From positions 1-44,301 of the forward strand of contig JASJDO010000014.1 of assembly GCA_030065115.1 (NCBI GenBank): a stretch of 44,301 nucleotides of DNA, in the 5' to 3' direction. The DNA comes from Rhizobiaceae bacterium (lineage in GTDB: Bacteria; Pseudomonadota; Alphaproteobacteria; Rhizobiales; Rhizobiaceae). Below, piece after piece: positions 26,079 through 35,308 of this stretch. Both the position numbers and the translations under genes were made by a program. The notes below the pieces were generated by a model. The model made no database searches. It worked only from the letters and a program-made list of their open reading frames with translations, and was not told where the DNA came from. Each line of letters starts with the position of its first letter. Positions within the stretch are counted from its first letter, which is position 1.

Positions 26079-27041
26079 ATGAAAAAACTTTTGGGAGCCG
26101 TAACCGCTGTTGGTATGGCGTTGGCAATGAACGTTTCTGCTTCTGCGCAGCAACAGTTTATTTCGATCGGTACCGGTGGTGTCACAGGCGTGTACTATCC
26201 AACCGGTGGTGCGATCTGCCGTCTGGTGAACAAAGATCGTAAAGAGCACGGCATTCGCTGTTCAGCAGAATCAACCGGTGGCTCGATCTTTAACATCAAC
26301 ACTATTCGCGCTGGCGAGTTGGATTTTGGTGTAGCCCAGTCTGACTGGCAGTATCATGCCTATAACGGCACATCCAAATTTGAAGAGCAGGGCAAGTTTG
26401 AGAAACTACGTGCTGTATTCTCGGTACACCCAGAGCCTGTAACCATCATTGCGCGTGAAGATGCAGGCGTCAGCAACATCACAGACCTTAAAGGCAAGCG
26501 CCTTAACATTGGTAACCCGGGTTCAGGTACTCGTGGTACCTGGGAAGTGATCGAAGCGGCTCTTGGTTGGGAGCGTTCTGACTTGAAAATTGCGTCAGAA
26601 ATGAAGTCAGCTGAAACAGGGCAAGCTGTTTGCGATAACAAGATCGATTCTTATTTCTGGCTTGTGGGTCACCCATCAGCTCTGACACAGGAATCAATTG
26701 CTTCGTGCGCAACCAAGCTCGTGAATGCTACAGGTCCTGAGATTGACAAGCTTGTTGCTGACAACCCGTTCTACCGTAAGGCAACTATTCCTGCAGGCAT
26801 GTATAACAATGCTGAAGACATCAATACATTTGGTGTGGGTGCAACATTTGTGACCAGTGCTGATGTGCCGGAAGATGTTGTTTATACCGTTGTGAAAGCA
26901 GTGTTTGAGAACTTTGATGACTTCAAAGGTCTTCACCCTGCGTTCGGCAACCTGAAAGCAGAGGAAATGATCAAGGACTCCCTCTCTGCTCCGTTGCATG
27001 CAGGTGCTGCGAAATATTACAAAGAAAAAGGCTGGATGTAA
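26079..27041 (+). CDS. TRAP transporter solute-binding protein, TAXI family
   Basis: A 320-residue periplasmic binding protein with a Sec signal peptide (residues 1-23, ending A-S-A-Q). The TAXI family signature is present: [17 protein letters not shown] near residue 28, S-T-G-G-S-I-F-N-I near 65, [22 protein letters not shown] near 132 and the acidic Y-F-W-L-V-G-H-P region. Known TAXI ligands are few (glutamate, 2-oxoglutarate and similar), so the substrate is open. It is followed by an intrinsic terminator and then its permease. The cluster downstream suggests an amino-acid or amide ligand. Confidence 0.92.
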   Translation: MKKLLGAVTAVGMALAMNVSASAQQQFISIGTGGVTGVYYPTGGAICRLVNKDRKEHGIRCSAESTGGSIFNINTIRAGELDFGVAQSDWQYHAYNGTSKFEEQGKFEKLRAVFSVHPEPVTIIAREDAGVSNITDLKGKRLNIGNPGSGTRGTWEVIEAALGWERSDLKIASEMKSAETGQAVCDNKIDSYFWLVGHPSALTQESIASCATKLVNATGPEIDKLVADNPFYRKATIPAGMYNNAEDINTFGVGATFVTSADVPEDVVYTVVKAVFENFDDFKGLHPAFGNLKAEEMIKDSLSAPLHAGAAKYYKEKGWM

Positions 27042-27050
27042 TCCGGTTCA

Positions 27051-27083
27051 AAGGGCTTCGCGAGAAATCGCGGAGCCTTTTTT
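27051..27083 (+). terminator. Intrinsic terminator between TAXI binding protein and permease
   Basis: A GGCTTCGCGA stem pairs with TCGCGGAGCC (one G-T pair) around a GAAA tetraloop, flanked by A/T pairs and followed by six T. It lies 13 bases after the binding-protein stop and about 108 before the permease. Partial termination here would give excess binding protein over permease. Confidence 0.88.
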
Positions 27084-27190
27084 GTTTCTGCTTTTGAGCA
27101 GATGGTCATGTGGGTATCATGATCATGTGTTGAGGAGCATAGCATCCAGTTCAGGGGAATTGTGCTTCATCTAATCCAGGGGAGTGGACG

Positions 27191-29827
27191 ATGTCAGCAG
27201 CCAACGCAAATCAGAAGTCAGCGGAAGAAATCGCTGCGGAAGTCGATACCGGTGCCAGAGAACTCTCCGGCAGTTTGTCGAAACTCATTCCGGCTCTTTG
27301 CTTGGCGTGGTCTCTGTATCAGCTTTACATCGCTTCTCCCATTCCATCCTTGTTGACCGAATATACCGGGCTGACCTGGTTCTACTTTATTGCGAACCTA
27401 TCCATCTCGCGCAAAGTGCATTTGGCCTTTGGTGTGGTGCTGGTTTGTCTCGCCTATCCGCTGTTCAAGAGTTCGCCGCGAAGCCGAATACCCTGGTATG
27501 ATTGGGCGATGCTGATCATAGGCGTTGCCTGTATTGGCTACATGATTGCGTTGAACAGCAATATTGCCGAGCGTGCTGGTGCCTTTGATCATTGGCTGAT
27601 CCCCTATGACATGACGGTTGCCCTGTTGGGCATTGCAGTTTTGACCATGTGCGTGTTCCGTTCATTGGGCCTGCCGATGATTATCGTTGCAGCTGTTCTG
27701 GCTGGTTACGTTTTCATTGGTGGAGGTAACTGGGGCGGCGCGTCATTCGTCAAAGGTATGTGGCACTTCTGGATGCAGGAAGAAGGCATTTTCGGGAAGC
27801 CATTGGAAGTGTCGACGCAGACGATTTTCTTATTTGTGCTCTTTGGTGCAATTTTGGAAAAAGCAGGTGCTGGGCAATATTTCATCAAGTTGGCTTTTGC
27901 GCTTCTAGGTCAGTTCCGGGGCGGACCTGCAAAAGCAGCGGTTCTGGCATCAGCCATGAGTGGCATGTATTCCGGTTCCTCGATCGCCAATACGGTAACC
28001 ACTGGCACGTTCACCATCCCGTTGATGAAAAAGACCGGCTTTGCGCCTGAAAAGGCGGGGGCGGTTGAGGTTGCATCCTCTACAAATGGTCAGCTAACGC
28101 CGCCAGTGATGGGTGCTGCGGCATTCCTCATCGCGGAATTTACCGGCATTCAATATACCGAAATCCTGAAGCACGCGATTGTGCCTGCGCTCGTTTCTTA
28201 CATTGCGCTCTTCTACATCGTGCACCTTGAGGCCTGTAAGATGGACCTCAAAGGTCTGGAGAAACCGCCATCAAGCGTGACTTTCATGATGAAGGCGATC
28301 CTGTTCCTGACGGGCTTTATCGGAGTCGCGGCTATATTTGGATTGGTCTATTTTCTTCAAGGCGTAATGACCGCAACTGTGCCGGGACTATCCATTCTGG
28401 GTTCAGTTGCCATGCTGTTGATTGGTTACCTTGCGCTGATCTGGTTTGCGGCCAAAAAACCGGACTTCGAAGCGGAAGATCCGGACGCACCCATTTTGGC
28501 GCTGCCACCGGCAGGTGAGACCGCGATCAAGGGCCTTTACTATCTTGTGCCAATTATCTTGTTGATGTGGTGCATCTTGCCAACGCCGGATCGTTTGTCT
28601 GCGCATTTGTCGGCATTCTATGCATGTCTGATGATGATCTTCATTGCGCTTACCCAGCATCCATTGAAAGCCATGATGCGGGGACAAGCAAATCCCGGTT
28701 CGACCTTCCGTCGCGGTTGGGATGAGATGATCGATGGCATGATTTCCGGTGCCCGCAACATGATCGCAATTGCGATTGCAACCGCTGCTGCCGGTATCAT
28801 CATTGGTTCGATTTCCATTACTGGTGCGCACCAGGTGGTAGGTCAGGTTGTTGAAACGCTTTCCGGCGGAAACCTGATGATCATGCTTATTCTGGTCGCG
28901 GTGATGAGCCTTATCCTTGGTATGGGCTTGCCAACGACTGCCAACTATCTGGTTGTGTCATCTCTCATGGCGCCGGTTATTGTAGCGCTCGGTGCGAAAT
29001 CTGGTCTGATTGTGCCGTTGATTGCGGTTCACCTGTTTGTCTTTTATTTTGGCATCCTGGCGGACGATACGCCGCCGGTGGGTCTTGCCGCGATTGCTGC
29101 CGCCGCGATTGCCAAAGGCGATCCGATCAAGACGGGTATTCAGGGTTTCACCTACGATATTCGGACTGCTCTTCTTCCGTTCCTGTTTATCTTCAACACA
29201 GAACTTCTGTTGATTGATGTCACGTTGGCGAAAGGTATCTTTGTTTTCATCATAGCGGTAATAGCGATGTTGCTCTTTGCCGCCGCGACGCAAGGGTGGT
29301 GGTTCACCAAAAACCGTGCGTGGGAAACGGTAGCGCTCCTGCTGGTGGCGTTCACACTGTTCCGCCCAGGTTACTGGCTCGACCAGATTTATCCGCCCTA
29401 CAATGATACCGAGCCTGCTAAAGTGTTCGATGTGGTGGGTGCGATGCCGGATAATGGAGTATTGACCTTTGTCGTGAAAGGGCCTGACTTTGATTCTGGA
29501 GAAATGACGCAAACGACCTTGTTGGTGCCGATGGGTGATCGCGCAGAGGCTGTTGACCGTCTTCGCAAAGCGGGTCTCTCGGTGATTGTTGAGGACGGGC
29601 TTGCAAAGGTTGAAGAACCATTCCCGCAAACGCCATTCTTTGAAACCATCGGTAACCTGTTTGACTTCTATGGGGATGATCCGGTTGTTGTAGACAAGGT
29701 TCGCACCGAAGCAACGCGTCCAGCAAAGGAATGGTTCTATATTCCGGCGCTTCTTCTATTGGCATTGGTATTCTTCATGCAGCGGCGGCGTATTGGGTCA
29801 GCGCCCAGAGAAGCTGCAATTGCCTAA
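27191..29827 (+). CDS. TRAP transporter fused permease (4TM/12TM), TAXI-associated, with DUF3394-like tail
   Basis: An 878-residue membrane protein fusing the small and large TRAP permease domains. The N-terminal four-helix part covers about residues 30-165. The DctM-like part contains M-S-G-M-Y-S-G-S-S-I-A-N-T-V-T-T-G near 258, S-S-T-N-G-Q-L-T-P-P-V-M-G, and G-M-G-L-P-T-T-A-N-Y and A-D-D-T-P-P-V-G-L-A later. From about residue 735 a soluble stretch (A-K-V-F-D-V-V-G-A-M onward) resembles DUF3394, ending in a last helix and an R-R-R tail. GGGGAG precedes the ATG. It works with the TAXI binding protein; energy is a Na+ or H+ gradient. Confidence 0.93.
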   Translation: MSAANANQKSAEEIAAEVDTGARELSGSLSKLIPALCLAWSLYQLYIASPIPSLLTEYTGLTWFYFIANLSISRKVHLAFGVVLVCLAYPLFKSSPRSRIPWYDWAMLIIGVACIGYMIALNSNIAERAGAFDHWLIPYDMTVALLGIAVLTMCVFRSLGLPMIIVAAVLAGYVFIGGGNWGGASFVKGMWHFWMQEEGIFGKPLEVSTQTIFLFVLFGAILEKAGAGQYFIKLAFALLGQFRGGPAKAAVLASAMSGMYSGSSIANTVTTGTFTIPLMKKTGFAPEKAGAVEVASSTNGQLTPPVMGAAAFLIAEFTGIQYTEILKHAIVPALVSYIALFYIVHLEACKMDLKGLEKPPSSVTFMMKAILFLTGFIGVAAIFGLVYFLQGVMTATVPGLSILGSVAMLLIGYLALIWFAAKKPDFEAEDPDAPILALPPAGETAIKGLYYLVPIILLMWCILPTPDRLSAHLSAFYACLMMIFIALTQHPLKAMMRGQANPGSTFRRGWDEMIDGMISGARNMIAIAIATAAAGIIIGSISITGAHQVVGQVVETLSGGNLMIMLILVAVMSLILGMGLPTTANYLVVSSLMAPVIVALGAKSGLIVPLIAVHLFVFYFGILADDTPPVGLAAIAAAAIAKGDPIKTGIQGFTYDIRTALLPFLFIFNTELLLIDVTLAKGIFVFIIAVIAMLLFAAATQGWWFTKNRAWETVALLLVAFTLFRPGYWLDQIYPPYNDTEPAKVFDVVGAMPDNGVLTFVVKGPDFDSGEMTQTTLLVPMGDRAEAVDRLRKAGLSVIVEDGLAKVEEPFPQTPFFETIGNLFDFYGDDPVVVDKVRTEATRPAKEWFYIPALLLLALVFFMQRRRIGSAPREAAIA

Positions 29828-29851
29828 GATGTGAACACACGTAAACCGATT

Positions 29852-29888
29852 CAGGCTTGGCAAAAACTTGCCAAGCCTGTTTAGTTTT
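29852..29888 (+). terminator. Intrinsic terminator between permease and aminotransferase
   Basis: CAGGCTTGGCAA pairs perfectly with TTGCCAAGCCTG (12 bp) around an AAAC loop, followed by TTTAGTTTT. The interrupted T-run suggests incomplete termination. The aminotransferase starts 30 bases later, leaving little room for a separate promoter. Confidence 0.75.
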
Positions 29889-29918
29889 GCGCACACAAGT
29901 CAGAAGTTCTAATACCGC

Positions 29919-31235
29919 ATGTCACACGTTTTTCCTCGCCATACCAAAGCACAAGTTCCCCTTATATCTCACGGAGAGGGATGCTACCTGATCGACCAAT
30001 CCGGCAAGCGCTATTTTAATGCAGGCGACGCTGCGGTTTCTTGTCTGGGCCACGATGATCGCGAGGTAACTGAGGCAATACAACAGCAATTGGACAAAGT
30101 GGCCTTTGCCCATACGGGGTTCTTTACGTCTGAACCTGCGGAGCATCTCGCAGATCTGCTTGTTGAAAATGCACCGGGTAATCTGGACCGGGTTTATTTT
30201 GTTTCAGGCGGCTCGGAAGCGATTGAATCCGCGATCAAGCTGGCGCGGCAGTACTTTTTGGAGATCGGTCAGGGCAATAGGCACCGTGTTATTGCCAGAC
30301 GTCAGAGCTATCATGGCAACACGCTGGGAGCGCTTGCAAGCGGGGGCAATCAATGGCGGCGCGAACCGTTTGCGCCACTGATGATTGAAACCTCCCACAT
30401 TTCTCCCTGTTATGAATATCGCGAGAAGCGTGATGAAGAGACAGTGTTTGAGTTTGGACAGCGGGTTGCTAATGAGCTGGAGGCGGAAATTCTCCGCCTT
30501 GGCCCTGAAACGGTCATGGCGTTTATGGCGGAGCCGGTAGTCGGTGCAACGCTTGGAGCAGTTCCTCCCGTTGATGGATATTTCAAACGTATTCGTGAGA
30601 TTTGCGACAAATACGGTGTCTTGCTCATTCTGGATGAAGTGATGTGTGGCATGGGGCGCACAGGTTCCCTGTTTGCGTATGAGCAGGAAGGCATCGTTCC
30701 CGATATTGTGGCAATCGCGAAAGGACTGGGTGCCGGCTACCAACCTATTGGCGCGATCCTTTGCACCGATACGATTTACAAAGCGATTGAAGATGGCTCA
30801 GGCTTCTTCCAGCACGGGTATACCTATCTTGCGCATCCTGCTGCATGTGCGGGAAGTCATGCGGTAGTCTCAGCAATACTGAATCGCGGACTGCTTGATC
30901 GGGTTAACTCGCTCAGCGAAACGTTCAAATCCGAGTTGAACATGGCACTGGGGCAGCATCTACACATTGGCGATATTCGAGGCCGTGGACTATTTCTTGC
31001 CCTGGAGATTGTTGAAGATCGGGAGAGTAAAACCCCGTTTGATCCAGCGCTCGGTATCAATAAGAAACTCAAAAAGCAGGCTTTTGAAGAAGGCCTGATC
31101 TGCTATCCCATGGGCGGAACCATTGATGGAAAACGTGGCGATCATGTTTTGCTTGCACCACCTTTTATCACTAGTGATTCCCAGGTGGACGAGGTTGTCT
31201 CAAAACTGAAAACTGCATTCGAGGCAGTGGTTTGA
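29919..31235 (+). CDS. Class III aminotransferase
   Basis: A 438-residue PLP-dependent aminotransferase of the class III (omega-amino acid) family. Seen: F-N-A-G-D-A-A-V-S-C-L-G-H near residue 26, F-V-S-G-G-S-E-A-I-E-S-A-I-K-L-A-R (PLP phosphate region) near 91, S-Y-H-G-N-T-L-G-A near 130, A-F-M-A-E-P-V-V-G-A, L-I-L-D-E-V-M-C-G-M-G-R-T-G near 237 with the aspartate contacting the PLP nitrogen, and the Schiff-base lysine in A-I-A-K-G-L-G-A-G-Y near 268. Class III enzymes act on beta-, gamma- or omega-amines; the substrate is not determined. Its stop overlaps the BKACE start (TTGA), tying the two steps. Confidence 0.9.
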   Translation: MSHVFPRHTKAQVPLISHGEGCYLIDQSGKRYFNAGDAAVSCLGHDDREVTEAIQQQLDKVAFAHTGFFTSEPAEHLADLLVENAPGNLDRVYFVSGGSEAIESAIKLARQYFLEIGQGNRHRVIARRQSYHGNTLGALASGGNQWRREPFAPLMIETSHISPCYEYREKRDEETVFEFGQRVANELEAEILRLGPETVMAFMAEPVVGATLGAVPPVDGYFKRIREICDKYGVLLILDEVMCGMGRTGSLFAYEQEGIVPDIVAIAKGLGAGYQPIGAILCTDTIYKAIEDGSGFFQHGYTYLAHPAACAGSHAVVSAILNRGLLDRVNSLSETFKSELNMALGQHLHIGDIRGRGLFLALEIVEDRESKTPFDPALGINKKLKKQAFEEGLICYPMGGTIDGKRGDHVLLAPPFITSDSQVDEVVSKLKTAFEAVV

Positions 31236-32017
31236 AACAACTTCCCACAATCATGGTTGCACTAAACGGTGCCCGACGCACAAAAGTTGATCATCCAAGT
31301 TTGCCGATAACTGTGGGTGAAGTTGTTGCAGAAGCTGCCAAGTGTCATGCTGCTGGAGTCAATGCGCTTCATGCGCATGTGCGGGATGTAGAGGGTAACC
31401 ATGTTTTGGATGCAGGATTATATCAGGAACTGATTGCGGAGATGGCAATCAAAGTGCCTGAAATGGACGTGCAGATTACCACCGAAGCGGTCGGGATTTA
31501 TTCGCCAGAAGAACAACGGAAACTGGTTCGCGATGTCATGCCGAAGGCGGTATCGGTTTCGCTTGCCGAAATGTTGTCGGATCAGGACTTGGATGCGGCC
31601 GGTGATTTCTATCGTTTTGCACGGGATGCAGGTATTGCTGTTCAGCACATCCTTTACTCCGCAGAGCAGGTTGTGCAGTTCAATCACTGTGTGTCGGATG
31701 GAATCATTCCAGTGGACAGTCATCAGCTCCTGTTCGTTTTGGGCAGGTATTCCGAGAAACAGGAAAGTGATCCATCCGATCTGGAGCCATTTTTGCAAAA
31801 GATGGATGCAGGAATAGGTAATTTGGATTGGGCAGTATGCGCCTTCGGAAAACAGGAAACTGCATGTCTCCTTGAAGCATATCGCCGAGGTGGAAAGTGC
31901 CGCATTGGTTTTGAGAATTCGCTTTGGAATGCGGATGGCTCTGTGGCCAAAGACAATGCAGAGCGGGTTCAGGAATTGTCATCGCTGATTAGATCAGAGG
32001 AAAACCATGTCATCTGA
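31232..32017 (+). CDS. Beta-keto acid cleavage enzyme (BKACE, DUF849)
   Basis: A 261-residue TIM-barrel Zn enzyme of the BKACE family, which condenses a beta-keto acid with acetyl-CoA and splits it into acetoacetate and a new acyl-CoA. Seen: V-A-L-N-G-A-R-R-T-K near the N-terminus, metal ligands H47 and H49 in L-H-A-H-V-R-D, V-Q-I-T-T-E-A-V-G near residue 81, and G-F-E-N-S near 225 with the usual acidic ligand. Known members include Kce of lysine fermentation and a dehydrocarnitine cleavage enzyme. TTG start chosen because GAGG is 7 bases upstream and it overlaps the aminotransferase stop; ATG at 31253 is the alternative. Confidence 0.9.
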   Translation: MKQLPTIMVALNGARRTKVDHPSLPITVGEVVAEAAKCHAAGVNALHAHVRDVEGNHVLDAGLYQELIAEMAIKVPEMDVQITTEAVGIYSPEEQRKLVRDVMPKAVSVSLAEMLSDQDLDAAGDFYRFARDAGIAVQHILYSAEQVVQFNHCVSDGIIPVDSHQLLFVLGRYSEKQESDPSDLEPFLQKMDAGIGNLDWAVCAFGKQETACLLEAYRRGGKCRIGFENSLWNADGSVAKDNAERVQELSSLIRSEENHVI

Positions 32018-33164
32018 GAGAACCTATCCTGATCTTAGGGACGCTGTCTCGAAACTCTGTTCCAAATATCCGGGCGAGTATTGGCGCAAGCTTGATGAAG
32101 AGCGAGCCTATCCAACAGCATTCGTTGAAGAACTCACAAAAGCCGGATGGTTATCGATTCTGATTCCGGAAGACTACGGTGGAGCCGGACTGCCCTTATC
32201 TGCTGCAGCTGCAGTATTGGAGGAGATGCAGGCATCGGGCTGCAATGGTGGCGCGTGTCATGCGCAGATGTATACGATGGGTACATTGTTGCGGCATGGG
32301 TCGGAAGCACAAAAGCAGACTTATCTCCCCAAGATTGCCAATGGAGAACTGAGGCTTCAAGCCTTTGGTGTGACGGAGCCAACAAGCGGAACAGACACTG
32401 GTGCGATCAAGACGACTGCGGTGCGCGATAGGGATCACTTTGTCATCAATGGACAAAAGATCTGGACCAGTCGGGCAGAACACTCTGATTTGATGGTGTT
32501 GCTGGCCCGGACAACGCCGCTTCAAGAGGGCATGAAGAAGACAGCTGGTCTTTCTGTCATTCTTGTTGATATGCGGGAAGCAGTTGGCAATGGGCTTTCG
32601 GTCAGGCCAATTCGCACCATGATGAACCATGCAACAACCGAAGTGTTCTTTGATAATCTTCGCGTTCCCGCTGAAAATTTGATTGGCGAGGAGGGAGAAG
32701 GGTTCAAATATATTCTGTCGGGCATGAATGCGGAACGCATTCTGATCGCTGCAGAGTGCATCGGTGATGCCAAGTGGTTTATTGATAAAGCAAGTTCCTA
32801 TGCCAAGGAACGGGTCGTTTTTGACCGTCCGATTGGAAAGAATCAGGGTATTCAGTTCCCGATTGCAAAGGCTTACGCGAATATGCGGGCAGCTGAACTC
32901 ATGGTAGCAGAGGCGCTCCGACTGTATGAAGCGGGCGGCAATCCCGGCGAAGAAGCCAATATGGCTAAGATGCTTGCTGCAGATGCTTCATTTGAAGCTG
33001 CAAATGTTTGTATTCAGACCCATGGCGGGTTTGGTTTTGCCGAGGAATATGACATTGAGCGCAAGTTCCGCGAAACGCGCCTCTATCAGACTGCGCCTAT
33101 TTCAACTAACCTGATCCTGTCTTACCTCTCAGAACATGTTTTGGGGTTGCCACGTTCCTATTAG
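32007..33164 (+). CDS. Acyl-CoA dehydrogenase
   Basis: A 385-residue FAD enzyme that introduces a 2,3-double bond into an acyl-CoA. Seen: I-P-E-D-Y-G-G-A-G near residue 53, A-F-G-V-T-E-P-T-S-G-T-D near 119, I-N-G-Q-K-I-W-T-S-R-A near 147, R-P-I-G-K-N-Q-G-I-Q-F and H-G-G-F-G-F-A near 339. The usual C-terminal catalytic glutamate (YEG) is replaced by Y360-Q361-T362. Instead E243 in M-N-A-E-R-I-L-I-A sits where isovaleryl-CoA dehydrogenase carries its base. ATG 32007 has GAGGA upstream and overlaps BKACE by 11 bases. It probably oxidises the acyl-CoA made by BKACE. Confidence 0.9.
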   Translation: MSSERTYPDLRDAVSKLCSKYPGEYWRKLDEERAYPTAFVEELTKAGWLSILIPEDYGGAGLPLSAAAAVLEEMQASGCNGGACHAQMYTMGTLLRHGSEAQKQTYLPKIANGELRLQAFGVTEPTSGTDTGAIKTTAVRDRDHFVINGQKIWTSRAEHSDLMVLLARTTPLQEGMKKTAGLSVILVDMREAVGNGLSVRPIRTMMNHATTEVFFDNLRVPAENLIGEEGEGFKYILSGMNAERILIAAECIGDAKWFIDKASSYAKERVVFDRPIGKNQGIQFPIAKAYANMRAAELMVAEALRLYEAGGNPGEEANMAKMLAADASFEAANVCIQTHGGFGFAEEYDIERKFRETRLYQTAPISTNLILSYLSEHVLGLPRSY

Positions 33165-33218
33165 TATCGCACTGATTAAGTTCAAGAGATCGGAATACAA
33201 TTTCCAAAAAGGATGGGC

Positions 33219-35297
33219 ATGGCTGATCAATCTATAAGGCTGGGTGCCGATATTGGCGGAACATTCACTGATGTGGTGCTTGAGGTTGGCGATGTTTTGC
33301 ATTCAACCAAGGTTCTCACAACGTATGCCGCGCCTGAGAATGCGATTATTGAAGGCATGCACCAGGTTTGTGCAAAGGCAGGAATTGAACCTGGCCAGAT
33401 TGAGCAGATCATTCATGGCACCACATTGGCAACGAATGCCTTGATTGAACGCCGTGGTGCCAAGACTGCGCTTATTACGACCAAGGGGTTTCGGGACGTC
33501 ATAGAGATGCGGACTGAAAGCCGATTTGAGCAATATGATCTGAACCTGACCCTGCCAGATCCCCTTCTGCCTCGCCAACGGCGATACGTTTTGGAAGAAC
33601 GCATTGAAGCCTCCGGTAAGGTGCTTGTTCCGTTGAAGCGCAGTGATGTGGAGGCATTGGTCGATGAGCTAGCGGTAGCAGGCTACGAGAGTATCGCGGT
33701 TGGGTTTCTTCATTCTTATCTTCATGACGAGCATGAAAAAATGGTTCGGGATGTTTTGGCTGAAAAAATGCCGAACGCGTTTGTTTCCCTATCCAGTGAA
33801 GTCTCGCCTCAGATGCGCGAGTATGAGCGGTTCAATACGACCATCGCGAACGCATACATCAAGCCATTAATGAAGAGTTACCTCAGTCGTCTGGAAAAAC
33901 GCCTCAATGGCGAGGGTGTTGATTGTAACATCTTCCTGATGCATTCGGGTGGCGGAATAATCTCTATTGAAAGCGCGGCTGAATTTCCGGTGCGGTTGGT
34001 GGAGTCCGGGCCAGCCGGTGGAGCAGTTTTTGCGGCAAACATCGCAGCGCGCTATGGCCTCGATAAAGTGTTGTCTTTTGACATGGGTGGCACGACTGCA
34101 AAGATTTGCCTGATCAAAAACCAGACACCAAAAACCAGCCGTGTCTTTGAAGTTGCCAGAACCTACCGCTTCAAAAAAGGATCCGGCATGCCGATCTCAA
34201 TTCCTGTGATTGATATGGTGGAGATTGGTGCGGGAGGCGGTTCACTCGCGCATGTGGATTCTCTGAAGCAAATCCGGGTTGGGCCAGAATCGGCTGGGTC
34301 AGAGCCGGGTCCGGCCTGTTATGGACGGGAGGGAGAACGCCCAGCTGTCACGGATGCTGATCTCGTGCTGGGTAAGCTAGATCCAGAAAATTTTGCAGGC
34401 GGGTCGATCCCGCTTTTTCCTGAAAAGTCTCGGCAGGCGCTAGCTGGTCATGTCGGGGATGAGCTCTCGATGGATGCTCAAACTGCTGCCTTTGGTGTTG
34501 CTGAAGTGGTTGATGAAAACATGGCCAATGCAGCGCGAGTCCACGCGGTAGAAAATGGTGAAGACCTCTCTGAATATACGATGATTGCGTTTGGTGGGGC
34601 GGCACCACTGCATGCAGGACGATTGTGCGAGAAATTGGGGGTTGATCGATTGCTGGTACCTCCGGGCGCTGGAGTGGGTTCGGCGATCGGATTTTTACGC
34701 GCACCATTCAGCTTTGAAGCGACGCGCTCGGTCTATATGAAGCTCTCGGATTTTGACCCGCAAAGGATCCGGGACATACTGGAGGCGCTGAAAGAAGAGG
34801 CGACAGGATTTGTCCGCAATTGTGACCCGCGGGCGGAGATATTCTCGGACTTCAAAATCTACATGCGTTACACGGGTCAGGGTTGGGAAATCCCGATTGA
34901 TCTGACTGAAGCACAGGCAATGAATCCGGATGCTGAAACCTTCTTGCGTCTGTTTGAAGAAGATTACACCAAGCTTTTTGGTCGTCCGGTGGCTGGAATG
35001 GATACTGAAATTACGGTTTGGGCGGTAAACGCGACAACACTTCCGGAACCGGTTGATCGAATTTCTGAGCATCCGGGCGGCAATGCAGCAGATATTTCAG
35101 ATTGGAGAGAGATTTTTGATCCAGCGTTGGGTGAAGCTGTTGTTTCTGGAATTATTTCAAGAGATGTGATGCAAACTGGCGACACGGTGTCTGGGCTAGC
35201 TGCGATTGTGGAAGATGAGACCACCATCATTGTACCGTCAAGTCGACAGGCCACAATGCAACCGGATGGTTGTGTTGATTTACGGGCCAAGAGGTAA
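33219..35297 (+). CDS. HyuA-type ATP-dependent hydantoinase/oxoprolinase/carboxylase subunit A
   Basis: A 692-residue protein of the HyuA/AcxA family with an actin-like ATPase fold. Seen: G-A-D-I-G-G-T-F-T-D-V-V near the N-terminus (phosphate 1), I-H-G-T-T-L-A-T-N-A-L-I-E near residue 65, G-P-A-G-G near 265, S-F-D-M-G-G-T-T-A-K (phosphate 2) near 287, and G-A-G-G-G-S near 340. Relatives hydrolyse N-methylhydantoin, 5-oxoproline or caprolactam with ATP, or carboxylate ketones. ATG 33219 is preferred because AAGGA sits 5 bases upstream; ATG 33213 overlaps that site. Paired with HyuB 11 bases downstream. Confidence 0.92.
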   Translation: MADQSIRLGADIGGTFTDVVLEVGDVLHSTKVLTTYAAPENAIIEGMHQVCAKAGIEPGQIEQIIHGTTLATNALIERRGAKTALITTKGFRDVIEMRTESRFEQYDLNLTLPDPLLPRQRRYVLEERIEASGKVLVPLKRSDVEALVDELAVAGYESIAVGFLHSYLHDEHEKMVRDVLAEKMPNAFVSLSSEVSPQMREYERFNTTIANAYIKPLMKSYLSRLEKRLNGEGVDCNIFLMHSGGGIISIESAAEFPVRLVESGPAGGAVFAANIAARYGLDKVLSFDMGGTTAKICLIKNQTPKTSRVFEVARTYRFKKGSGMPISIPVIDMVEIGAGGGSLAHVDSLKQIRVGPESAGSEPGPACYGREGERPAVTDADLVLGKLDPENFAGGSIPLFPEKSRQALAGHVGDELSMDAQTAAFGVAEVVDENMANAARVHAVENGEDLSEYTMIAFGGAAPLHAGRLCEKLGVDRLLVPPGAGVGSAIGFLRAPFSFEATRSVYMKLSDFDPQRIRDILEALKEEATGFVRNCDPRAEIFSDFKIYMRYTGQGWEIPIDLTEAQAMNPDAETFLRLFEEDYTKLFGRPVAGMDTEITVWAVNATTLPEPVDRISEHPGGNAADISDWREIFDPALGEAVVSGIISRDVMQTGDTVSGLAAIVEDETTIIVPSSRQATMQPDGCVDLRAKR

Positions 35298-35308
35298 GGA
35301 GAAATGTA

